The notes under the pieces are model-generated. The model saw only the letters and a program-made list of their open reading frames with translations, searched no databases and was not told where the DNA came from. A stretch of DNA of 64,000 nt from the NCBI GenBank assembly GCA_964523105.1, contig CAZFZN010000016.1, positions 87,076-151,075 of the forward strand. The letters run 5' to 3'. This document shows positions 22,569 to 31,073 of the stretch, one piece after another (within the stretch, counting starts at the first letter, position 1; every line of letters begins with the position of its first letter). The position numbers were made by a program, and so were the translations under genes. The DNA comes from V1-33 sp964523105. Lineage in GTDB: Bacteria > Verrucomicrobiota > Verrucomicrobiia > Verrucomicrobiales > V1-33.

Positions 22569-24113
22569 ATGAAAATCACCCGTGCCCTCATCTCCGTGTC
22601 CGACAAATCGGGCCTGGAGGAATTCGCCCGCGGACTGCACGCCCTCGGAGTCGAACTCGTCTCCACCGGCGGCAGCGCGAAATTCCTCCGCGATCTCGGC
22701 CTGCCCGTGGTGGAGGTGGCGGACTACACCGGCTATCCGGAATGCTTCGACGGACGCGTCAAGACGCTGCACCCGAAGGTGCACGGAGGATTCCTTTATC
22801 AGCGGGAGAATGCGGAGCACGTCTCCCGGGCGAAGGAGCTGGAAGTGCCGCCGATCGACCTCCTCGCGGTCAATCTTTATCCTTTTGAGAAAACGATCGA
22901 GAAGGAGGGCGTGACGCTGGAGGAGGCGATCGAGAACATCGACATCGGCGGCCCGGCGATGCTGCGCGGCGCTTCCAAAAACTACCGGAGCGTCACGGTC
23001 ATCACGGATCCGGCGGACTACGCCGCCGTGCTGGAGGAGATGAAGGAGAACGACGGCGCCACGACGCTGAAAACCCGCGAGCGGCTTGCCATCAAAGTGT
23101 ACCAGCGCACCGCCGCCTACGACCGCGCCATCGCGAACTTCCTCAACCGTGAGCAGCAGACAGAGGGCTGCTTCAGCGTGACCGTGCCGCTTTGCCAAAG
23201 CCTGCGTTACGGCGAAAACCCGCACCAGAAGGCCAACCTCTACGGCTCCTTCAACGATCTGTTCGAGAAGCTCCAGGGCAAGGACCTCAGCTACACCAAC
23301 ATCCTCGATGTGGAAGCCGCCACGGAACTCGTGCTGGAGTTCAAGCGCCCCACCGTCGCCATTCTCAAGCACACCAATCCCTGCGGCGTCGGCTGCGACG
23401 ACGAAGACCTCCGCGCGGCGTGGGACAAGGCGTTCGAGACCGACAAGCAGGCACCCTTCGGCGGTGTGATCGTCACCAACCGCCCCCTCACGGAACGCCT
23501 CGCCCGCGTCATCAGTGAAATCTTCACCGACGTCATCATCGCGCCCGGTTTCGAGGCCGGGGCGCGCACCATTCTGCAGAAGAAAAAGAACCTCCGCCTC
23601 ATCGAGGCGAATATGACCGCCTACGCTGCCTGGATGGAGAAGAACCCGGTGGTCCGCAGCACGCCCGGCGGGCTGCTGGTGATGGATCGTGACGTGCGCG
23701 CGCAGGGCCTGACGAATCTGGAGGAGAAAGTGAGGACCCAGCGCGTGCCGAGCAAGGAGGAACTGGAGGGCATGCGTTTCGCGTGGCGTGTGGTGAAGCA
23801 TGTGAAGAGCAACGCCATCGTCTTTGCCGGCCACGACCGCACCCTCGGCATCGGCGCCGGCCAGATGAGCCGCGTGGACAGCGCGCGCATCGCCGTCTGG
23901 AAAGCGAAAGAGGCCGGGCTTTCCCTCGACGGCAGCGTCGTGGCCAGCGATGCCATGTTCCCGTTTGCCGACGGCCTGATCTCCGCCGCCGAGGCCGGCG
24001 CCACCGCGGCCATTCAGCCCGGCGGCAGCGTCCGGGATGAAGAGGTCATCGCCGCCGCCAACGAACGGGGCATGGCCATGGTCTTCACCGGCTTCCGTCA
24101 CTTCCTTCATTAG
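22569..24113 (+). CDS. purH: Bifunctional AICAR transformylase/IMP cyclohydrolase PurH
   Basis: A 514-aa enzyme, standard length, catalysing the last two steps to IMP. The N-terminal IMP cyclohydrolase domain shows SVSDKSGLEEFARGL, STGGSAKFLRDLG and DGRVKTLHPKVHGG. The C-terminal formyltransferase domain shows LRYGENPHQKANLY, KHTNPCGVGC with the catalytic Lys-His, and KSNAIVFAGHDRTLGIGAGQ. The ATG at 22569 is the only sensible start. It is divergent from the ArsC-like gene. Confidence 0.95.
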   Translation: MKITRALISVSDKSGLEEFARGLHALGVELVSTGGSAKFLRDLGLPVVEVADYTGYPECFDGRVKTLHPKVHGGFLYQRENAEHVSRAKELEVPPIDLLAVNLYPFEKTIEKEGVTLEEAIENIDIGGPAMLRGASKNYRSVTVITDPADYAAVLEEMKENDGATTLKTRERLAIKVYQRTAAYDRAIANFLNREQQTEGCFSVTVPLCQSLRYGENPHQKANLYGSFNDLFEKLQGKDLSYTNILDVEAATELVLEFKRPTVAILKHTNPCGVGCDDEDLRAAWDKAFETDKQAPFGGVIVTNRPLTERLARVISEIFTDVIIAPGFEAGARTILQKKKNLRLIEANMTAYAAWMEKNPVVRSTPGGLLVMDRDVRAQGLTNLEEKVRTQRVPSKEELEGMRFAWRVVKHVKSNAIVFAGHDRTLGIGAGQMSRVDSARIAVWKAKEAGLSLDGSVVASDAMFPFADGLISAAEAGATAAIQPGGSVRDEEVIAAANERGMAMVFTGFRHFLH

Positions 24114-24202
24114 CATCGCGCCGCGCCTTGCATTTTTCCGGGCAGAGGCGAGAAAACCAGCATTCCGCGGCGCTGCCATCTCCGGCATCATTCCATCCGC
24201 CC

Positions 24203-26740
24203 ATGATTGGCGAACTCATCAAGATCAAACCAGAAGAGCTGGACCCGAAGAAGGGGAAGCGGCGCAAGAAGCCCTTGTACCGGCGGCGCTGGGTGCACGT
24301 GCTGCTGATCCTGCTCCTCCTGACCGGCCTTGGAGGCTGGCTGGGGCTCCAGGCCTATCTGAAGCCGTTCGAGGAAAAGGCGGAGACCTTCGACATGAAG
24401 CTGGTGGCGCAGCTCGAACAGAACAGCACGATCTACGACCGCAACCGTGAGGAAATCGGACGCCTCGCCAGCGAGAACCGCGTCATCATCCCCTTCAGCG
24501 ACATGCCGGAGCATTTGATCGACGCCCTCATCGCCACCGAGGACCAGCGGTTCTGGGAGCACGACGGCGTCGATTACTGGGGCATCGTGCGCGCGGCCAA
24601 GACCAACTTCTTCGCCGGAGAGACGCGGCAGGGGGCCAGCACCATCACGCAGCAGCTGGCGCGCAACACCTACGGCCTGACCGAAAAAACCCGGGAGCGC
24701 AAGATCCTCGAAATGTATCTCGCCCGCCGGATCGAAAAGCACTACACCAAGAGCCAGATCCTCGAGCACTACCTGAACCGCATCCCGCTCGGCAAGGGAT
24801 TCTACGGCATCGAGGCCGCGGCGCAGGGCTATTTCAGCAAGCCCGCCCGGGACCTGACAAAGTCCGAGTCCGCTGTGCTCGTGGGGCTGATCAAGTCGCC
24901 CACTTTCTTCAATCCCATCCGCGATCTGAAAGCCTCCACGCGGGAGCGAAACAAGGTCTTCGACCGCATGGTGAGCGAGAAGAAACTGAGCGAAGACGAT
25001 GCGGAGAAACTCAAGAGTGAACCCATCGCACTGAAGCTGTCGGACAACACCCGCTCCACCGGTTACGCGCAGCGGGAAGTGGAGGAGGAGGTGGACGCCA
25101 TTCTCGCGGGTCTGGGCATTGAAGGCATCACGGGCAAGGGCTTCAAGATTTTCACCACGCTGGACCGCGGGCTGCAACTGGCGGCGGAGCAGAGTCTGGC
25201 GCAGCGCCTGACAGAAATCGAAAACAGTCAGGGCTACCCCGGGCGTGAAAAGATGAGTGAGTTCACCCCAAAGCTCGCAGAGTATGCTGCGCAGATGCAG
25301 GCGTTCCAGAACGGCACCGGACCGGAACCGAAGGACAAGCCCGTGCCCGCCTATCTCCAGGGTGCCGTGCTGGCGGTGGACAACCGCACCGGCGGCGTCC
25401 TGGCCATGTGCGGCGGCCGGGACTACGGTCAGTCGCAGTTCAACCGCGTGCTCCTGTCAAAACGTCCGGCGGGCACCGTGTTCGTGCCTTTCGTTTACAC
25501 CGCCGCCTTCGAAGGCACCCATTTTCCCGGGAGCCGCATCACCGACCAGCGCATGGACAACACCAAGGTGATGATGGGCGCGGTGACCGGCACGCTCGGC
25601 GAATGGGGCATGGAAGTCACCGAAGGGGAGCACGAGGGCACGACCTCCCTGCGCAGCGCCTTCATTCAGGGCAAGAACAACTGCGCCGCACGCCTCGGCC
25701 TCGAAATCGGCGTGGACAAGGTGACCGATATCGCCCGGCGCGCCGGGCTCGGTGAAATGCCCGGCGATCCCTCCACACTGCTCGGCCGGCCCGAAGTGAG
25801 CCTGCGGGATCTGACCCTCGCCTACACCACATTTCCCAACGGCGGCGCGAAACCGGAGAGCATTTGGTTCGTGACCCGCATTGAGAAAGCGGACGGCACC
25901 GCAGTTTATGAACGGCCCGCGGAGCACAAAATGGCACGCGTCACCGACCCCATTGCAGCGTGGATGACGCACAGCTGCCTTGAGGACGCCGTTTTCTCCG
26001 ATCTCGGCACCGCCTCCAACTATCAAAGCTACGGCCCCGCCATGAAAGACCTGCACGTCGCGGGCAAGACCGGAACTCACCTCAACAGCACGGACCTCTG
26101 GTTCGCCGGCTACAGCAAAGACGTCACCTGTGCGGTGTGGGTGGGGCTCGACAAACGGGACACCGTTTACCCTGACGCCTTCAGCCGCCACACGGCGCTG
26201 CCCGTCTGGGTGGACGTCATGATCGCCTCCGCAGCGAAGCAAGCGCCGGACGCTCTGGACGAGCCGGAAGGGATTCAACTGGTGGAGCTTTGTGCCGAAA
26301 GCGGGGAACTCGCCACCGACGCCTGTCTCGAACCCGGCCCGGACCCGGCGGACCCGACGCGCCAGAAACTCATCAAGTGCTCCTACATGGAGTACATCCG
26401 GCCCACTTCCAAGTGGGAGGTGCGTTGCACCATTCACAACCAGCACGAGATGGCGGCCTCGGTCACGGCACCGGTCAATCCGCTCGCGCTCAGCACCGGC
26501 AATGCCGATCCCGGACTGGATGGCCGCCCGCTCGCCCTCAGCGCCCCGGTCGTCGTGGGCGAAGACCCTTACAATTCCATAACCGGACTGCGCGTGGCCC
26601 CGGGCGAAGGCACCGCCGGCCCGGTCGCACTGATTCCGCCGGATTCCACGGGCCCCCCGCTCATCCCCGCCGCTCCCGTTCCCAACGCCGGCAACAGCTC
26701 TCTGCTCAACCCCAATCCAGGAAAAGCGACCGTGGATTGA
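24203..26740 (+). CDS. Class A penicillin-binding protein with degenerate transpeptidase site
   Basis: An 845-aa membrane protein (start MIGELIKIKPEEL) with one transmembrane helix near 34-53. The glycosyltransferase-51 domain is intact: ATEDQRFWEHDGVDYWG with the catalytic Glu, GASTITQQLARN, and the second Glu region RKILEMYLARRIE. In the transpeptidase domain the active-site SxxK is replaced by T425-V-F-V428 (within RPAGTVFVPFVY), and the second motif SxN is GKN (490-492). Only KTGT (622-625) remains. It should polymerise glycan but probably cannot form acyl-enzyme cross-links. The tail carries LVELCAESGELA and a Pro/Gly-rich end. Confidence 0.9.
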   Translation: MIGELIKIKPEELDPKKGKRRKKPLYRRRWVHVLLILLLLTGLGGWLGLQAYLKPFEEKAETFDMKLVAQLEQNSTIYDRNREEIGRLASENRVIIPFSDMPEHLIDALIATEDQRFWEHDGVDYWGIVRAAKTNFFAGETRQGASTITQQLARNTYGLTEKTRERKILEMYLARRIEKHYTKSQILEHYLNRIPLGKGFYGIEAAAQGYFSKPARDLTKSESAVLVGLIKSPTFFNPIRDLKASTRERNKVFDRMVSEKKLSEDDAEKLKSEPIALKLSDNTRSTGYAQREVEEEVDAILAGLGIEGITGKGFKIFTTLDRGLQLAAEQSLAQRLTEIENSQGYPGREKMSEFTPKLAEYAAQMQAFQNGTGPEPKDKPVPAYLQGAVLAVDNRTGGVLAMCGGRDYGQSQFNRVLLSKRPAGTVFVPFVYTAAFEGTHFPGSRITDQRMDNTKVMMGAVTGTLGEWGMEVTEGEHEGTTSLRSAFIQGKNNCAARLGLEIGVDKVTDIARRAGLGEMPGDPSTLLGRPEVSLRDLTLAYTTFPNGGAKPESIWFVTRIEKADGTAVYERPAEHKMARVTDPIAAWMTHSCLEDAVFSDLGTASNYQSYGPAMKDLHVAGKTGTHLNSTDLWFAGYSKDVTCAVWVGLDKRDTVYPDAFSRHTALPVWVDVMIASAAKQAPDALDEPEGIQLVELCAESGELATDACLEPGPDPADPTRQKLIKCSYMEYIRPTSKWEVRCTIHNQHEMAASVTAPVNPLALSTGNADPGLDGRPLALSAPVVVGEDPYNSITGLRVAPGEGTAGPVALIPPDSTGPPLIPAAPVPNAGNSSLLNPNPGKATVD

Positions 26741-26771
26741 AATTGCGGCCCGGGCCGCCATAGTGCCGGCC

Positions 26772-28256
26772 ATGATTCCCCCCGCCGCGCTCGTTCCGCT
26801 CCTCCTCTGCCTTGCCGTTCTGACTTCCCGCGCGGGAAACATCACGGTGCTCGGCGACAGCCTGACAAAAGAATATCAGGTCACTTTTCCCGGCCTGCCG
26901 ACTTTCGGCGTGGATGGCATCGACGCCACTCATCCTGCGGCGCGCAACTGGTCGGAAATCCTCCACGAACACCGCAGCGCGCATTTCCATCTCGGCCAGT
27001 TTCGCAACACGCTCTTTTTCGACATGTGGAGCGACACGCGGCTGCTCGGCCATCAGTTCAACTGGGCCATCCCCGGCGCCACCAGCCGCGCCTTTCGTCT
27101 GATCATCACCGATTCTGACAATCCGGAGATACTGGAGGATCCGGACCTCAATACTCTCCTCGGATTCGCATCGGACTGGAGAGATGTTCCCCTCCGCCTC
27201 GCTACCCAGCTCACCGCGACCTCCGCCGCCGTCATCTGGCTGGGCGGCAATGACCTGCGGTACGGCAACACGGAGGCGTCCACCAGCGTCGGCGGTCAGA
27301 TGATCCGCTATCAAACCATTTATGAAGGCGACGGCACCGGCGCCGGCGATCCCGCGCCGCTCATGAACAGCATCCGCGACAACGTCAAAGCCCTCGCCCA
27401 GTTCGTTCGCGCCGCCAATCCCGCGCTGCCCATCGTCATCATCGCCGTCCCTCACGTGGGCTGCGCTCCCTCCGTGAAAGAGGCATGGCCCACCGACCCC
27501 GTGCGCACCGGCCGCATCACCGCCGCCCTCACCGCGCTGAATTCGGAGTTGCAGACATGGACGGAGAACACCCTCGGCGGCGCGTGGGTCGATGTCTTTT
27601 CCCTGACGGTTGACCTCATCGAAGGCTCGCCGGACCTGGGATGCGTCCAGTTTTACAACGCATCGGACAACAACACCGCCGCCGCCCCGGCCTCCGCGCA
27701 CAACCGGTTCGTCTTCTCCCATGACGGCTTCCACCCCACCACCACCCTGCATGGACGGGTCGCCCAGCTGGTGCAGCAAACCCTCAGCGCCCGCTGGCCC
27801 GCCGTTTTCGGCGACTCCACGCCCCTCACCGACCGTGAAATCGTCACCTCCGTGCTCGGCATTCCGGCAAACACCGGCTTCACCGAATTCATGGCCGCCA
27901 GCGGTGCCCCCGCCGGTCTGCGCGGACCGCTCGACGACCCTGACAACGATGGACTGTCCAATCTTCTCGAGTTCGCGCTCGCGGGAAACCACCCGTGGTC
28001 CTCCTCTCCGCCCGCCGTCCCGGTGCCCGGTGCGGAAGCCGTCCCGGATCCGGCCCTGACCCTCACCTGGTTGCCCGCCTGCGACACCAACATCTACACT
28101 TCGATCGTCTGCGAACAGTCTTCCAATCTAACCGGATGGACCGCCGTGCCCGACGCACAAGTTTCGGGGAATCCGGATGGCACCGTTACCGCCCGGATTC
28201 CGATCTCCGGCAACGCTCCGGGATTCCTCCGCCTGAAAGTGACTGCGATGCCCTGA
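26772..28256 (+). CDS. Secreted SGNH/GDSL hydrolase
   Basis: A 494-aa protein. The ATG at 26772 gives a signal peptide (MIPPAALVPLLLCLAVLTSR); a GTG at 26763 is also in frame. SGNH blocks: GDSL 28-31 with nucleophile S30, GGND 158-161, and DGFH 318-321 carrying the catalytic Asp-His. The catalytic domain ends near 345. The last 130 residues include DPDNDGLSNLLEFALAGN, a calcium-loop-like segment common at the ends of exported verrucomicrobial proteins, then a beta-rich module. Likely an esterase acting outside the cytoplasm; substrate unknown. Confidence 0.82.
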   Translation: MIPPAALVPLLLCLAVLTSRAGNITVLGDSLTKEYQVTFPGLPTFGVDGIDATHPAARNWSEILHEHRSAHFHLGQFRNTLFFDMWSDTRLLGHQFNWAIPGATSRAFRLIITDSDNPEILEDPDLNTLLGFASDWRDVPLRLATQLTATSAAVIWLGGNDLRYGNTEASTSVGGQMIRYQTIYEGDGTGAGDPAPLMNSIRDNVKALAQFVRAANPALPIVIIAVPHVGCAPSVKEAWPTDPVRTGRITAALTALNSELQTWTENTLGGAWVDVFSLTVDLIEGSPDLGCVQFYNASDNNTAAAPASAHNRFVFSHDGFHPTTTLHGRVAQLVQQTLSARWPAVFGDSTPLTDREIVTSVLGIPANTGFTEFMAASGAPAGLRGPLDDPDNDGLSNLLEFALAGNHPWSSSPPAVPVPGAEAVPDPALTLTWLPACDTNIYTSIVCEQSSNLTGWTAVPDAQVSGNPDGTVTARIPISGNAPGFLRLKVTAMP

Positions 28257-28366
28257 ACCGGCTCGCATGACGCTCGCGTTACCGCCCGAGCTACGGCGAC
28301 GGTTTTCGCTTTGACCGAAAAAAGCCGGCACGGCTGGCGTTGATGGATGAACCGGCGCTGATTCCC

Positions 28367-29371
28367 ATGATCACCACCAGCAGACGCAAACTCCTCGCCG
28401 GCGCTCTGGGCGGCGTGTCCCTGACGAATCTTACTTTCGCCGGTCATGCCGCCGCCGCGTCGCCGCCGCGGTCGTTCCGTTTCGTCCACTTCGGCGACAC
28501 CCATGTGGGGCACACCATTCCTTTCAGCCTGACGGATGAAGGCTATCCCAAAGCCCTGAAGCACGTGCATGCACTCCAGGACGCTCCGGATTTCATCCTG
28601 CACACCGGCGACATCATCACCGATGCCTTTTGGGCCGCCAAGGACAGCGCCGCCGCCCAGTGGAAAGCATGGCGCAAAATCATGGGCGAACACTGCACCA
28701 TCCCCGTCCGCTACACGCTGGGAAACCATGACGTCAACTTCGGCTGGGATCGCGGCGATGCCTCTGCGAAGTTTCCTGGCAAGAGCCTCGCCCTGGAGCA
28801 GACCGGCCTCGCCAGCCCCTATTACAGTTTCGATCACAAAGGCTGGCACTTCATCGTGCTCGACAATACGCAGCCCGGCGGCTGGAACGGATTTCAGATT
28901 CTGCTCGATGACGCCCAGGCGGCGTGGCTGGAGGAGGATTTGAAACGGACGCCGCCCGGGGTGCCGGTGATCGTGGCGAGTCACGCGCCCATCATTTGCG
29001 TGGCCTGTTTCTTCGAGCCGCTCTCCAAAAAGCATCCGGACGGCATGGTGATCTCCAATGACTGCGTGCATCAGGACGTGGCCAGAATCCATGACATTTT
29101 CCGCCGGCACCCGAATATCAAACTCTGTCTCAGCGGTCACTATCATCAGGTGGACCACTGCCGCTATCTGGGAATCGATTACATCTGCGGAGGCGCCGTC
29201 TGTGCCGACTACTGGCGCCGTCCGCTGCCGTACCGGCCGGAATTCGAGGCCGGCTATGGCGTAGTGGATCTCTTCACCGACGGCACGTTCGACTACCGCT
29301 TCAACGATTACGGGCTCGTCGGATATCAGGACGATCCCAACCGCCCGCGCCATCCGTGGGGGAAAATCTGA
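28367..29371 (+). CDS. Exported metallophosphoesterase (calcineurin-like)
   Basis: A 334-aa protein. I favour the ATG at 28367, which gives a compact twin-arginine leader (MITTSRRKLLAGALGG); upstream ATG 28343 and TTG 28340 are possible. Two-metal motifs of the calcineurin-like family: FGDTHVGH (D44, H46), HTGDIITD, GNHDVNFG (N120, H121), ASHAPI and LSGHYHQVDH. The last part (YGVVDLFTDGTFDYRFNDYG) is typical of PVC metallophosphatases. Substrate unknown. It is followed by the truncated dehydrogenase copy. Confidence 0.85.
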   Translation: MITTSRRKLLAGALGGVSLTNLTFAGHAAAASPPRSFRFVHFGDTHVGHTIPFSLTDEGYPKALKHVHALQDAPDFILHTGDIITDAFWAAKDSAAAQWKAWRKIMGEHCTIPVRYTLGNHDVNFGWDRGDASAKFPGKSLALEQTGLASPYYSFDHKGWHFIVLDNTQPGGWNGFQILLDDAQAAWLEEDLKRTPPGVPVIVASHAPIICVACFFEPLSKKHPDGMVISNDCVHQDVARIHDIFRRHPNIKLCLSGHYHQVDHCRYLGIDYICGGAVCADYWRRPLPYRPEFEAGYGVVDLFTDGTFDYRFNDYGLVGYQDDPNRPRHPWGKI

Positions 29372-29462
29372 TGCCCGGCAGGGACGCTGCCGGGAACTGA
29401 ATCCCAACAGCGGCGCGCCCAATCTTCGCTGGCGGGAGTCGCGCGGAGGTTCAGCTTTTGGC

Positions 29463-29918
29463 ATGTCTCCCAGCCGTCAGTTACTCTCTTCGTTGCTTCT
29501 GTTCAGCGTCTCCGCCGCCCGCGCCGTGGATGCCGAAGGCGTCACCGAAGACAAACAGTCCGCTCACACGCTCAAGCCGTACGATCGCAAAAGCGAAACC
29601 ACTCCCGCGGACTCTCCGGCGGCCGCGCAGAAGGGCTTCCGCCGCGCGAAGATTCCTGCGGGCTTCAAAGCGGACCTCTGGGCCACGGAGCCGCTCCTGG
29701 CGAATCCGGTGGCGTTCTCCTTCGATGGCAAGGGCCGCATGTTCATCGCGGAGACGCATCGCTACCGCACCAGTGTGCTCAATATTCGCCACTACATGTT
29801 TATGCTCGAAGACGATCTGGCGTCCGGAACCAGGCGGACGGGGAAACGGCAGGGAGACTTTGGCCATGACAGCGCACTCAAGGCCGGGAGCGGTCCGACC
29901 CGATGCAAACCGCGGTGA
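29463..29918 (+). pseudogene. Truncated N-terminal copy of the PVC dehydrogenase-like gene
   Basis: The first ~120 codons match the start of the intact gene at 33029 almost residue for residue (AVDAEGVTEDKQSAHTLKPY, FKADLWATEPLLANPVAFSF and IRHYMFMLEDDLA are all shared). After DDLA the frame slips by one base: the DNA still resembles the intact copy for some ten more bases (ACCAGGCGGA) and then similarity ends. The remaining ~30 residues are unrelated. A signal peptide is retained, so a short secreted peptide could still be made. Confidence 0.85.
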
Positions 29919-30005
29919 GAGCGCCGCGCTTCGTCCCGGCCAGGGGGTTGCTCGAAAATAATCTGTCCACTTTCTCGGCGAGAGTACGTAGGAAGTCGAA
30001 TCCAG

Positions 30006-31043
30006 ATGCAACAGACGATCCATTCCTCCATGCGACCGCCCCTGAAAAACTGCTCGCCGATAACCAACTCAAGCGGATTACTCTGCCTCGTGGCGGCCGT
30101 CTTCATGAGCCTGCTCTTTGCTGCGCAGGGTGACCCAAGCGATTCTGCCGGGCGTTCGGCACTGCAGAAGACAACACATCTTTACGCGACTAAAGACGGG
30201 CAGGAGTTGAAGCTGGACCTGATCGTTGACAACACCGTGCAGGTGAAAGGCAAGCGAAGTGCCATCATCTTTTCCTTCGGCGGGGGTTGGGAGAAGGGAG
30301 CGCGGAACGACAAAGGCCTCAGATCGGGCTTTGAACCCTTCACATCGTTGGGCTATGCCGTGATCGCCATTGACTACCGGCTCGGCATCAAGATTGCCAA
30401 AGAGAGAAAGGAGTTTACCAAGGAAAACGGGACGGAGATGTATCTGCGCGCCATTGAATGGGGTGTAGAGGATATTTTCGACGCGACATCGCTCGTCCTG
30501 AAGCACGCTGATGAGTGGAACATTGATAAGGATCAGATCGTCCTCATGGGCGGCAGTTCGGGTGCTACAGACTCCCTCGTTGCAGAATACAATGTTGCGA
30601 ATGAGACCGAGCTGGCCCGCGCGCATCTGCCCGAAGGATTTCGCTACGCCGGTGTCATTTCCATGGCGGGCGCGTTCTGGCTGAAGGCGAACACGCCCCT
30701 GACATTCAAAAACAAACCAGCCCCAATCATGTTCTTCCACGGTGCGAAGGACCAGGTGGTCACTTATGACGAAGTTCAGGGGAAATTCTCTGGATATGGT
30801 CCTGTCGCCTATTCCCGCAAGTTCCCGGGACCGGACTATCCCAAGTGGTTCGTTGATTACCCACAAGGGGATCACATGATTGCCGGCACGCCCTTCATGG
30901 ACTCGGTGAACGAGATAAAAGCCTTTCTCCAGAAGCTAGTGAAGGAGCGACAACAACTTTCCATTCACACAGTCGAGGAGGGCAAAGTGGCGAAGAGCTT
31001 TGAGAACCTCTTAAAGGGTCTTCAGAAACCGGCGAAACAGTGA
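30006..31043 (+). CDS. Alpha/beta-hydrolase (esterase/BD-FAE-like), exported
   Basis: A 345-aa protein with a basic N-terminus and hydrophobic segment SGLLCLVAAVFMSLLFAA, so it is probably secreted or anchored; an ATG at 30030 is an alternative start. Nucleophile elbow GGSSG (182-186, S184), preceded by FSFGGGWEKG (oxyanion HGGG-like). Catalytic Asp in HGAKDQVV and His in GDHM complete the triad. The family hydrolyses esters of xylan, lipids or small molecules; substrate unknown. It lies between the truncated and the intact dehydrogenase copies, 30 bp before the sigma factor gene. Confidence 0.8.
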   Translation: MQQTIHSSMRPPLKNCSPITNSSGLLCLVAAVFMSLLFAAQGDPSDSAGRSALQKTTHLYATKDGQELKLDLIVDNTVQVKGKRSAIIFSFGGGWEKGARNDKGLRSGFEPFTSLGYAVIAIDYRLGIKIAKERKEFTKENGTEMYLRAIEWGVEDIFDATSLVLKHADEWNIDKDQIVLMGGSSGATDSLVAEYNVANETELARAHLPEGFRYAGVISMAGAFWLKANTPLTFKNKPAPIMFFHGAKDQVVTYDEVQGKFSGYGPVAYSRKFPGPDYPKWFVDYPQGDHMIAGTPFMDSVNEIKAFLQKLVKERQQLSIHTVEEGKVAKSFENLLKGLQKPAKQ

Positions 31044-31073
31044 TCAGTAGTCATATCCCTTATCGCCGCGCCC

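Noticed and set aside
22233..24191. 652-codon open frame on the - strand
   Set aside because: Antisense to purH, which is unambiguous.
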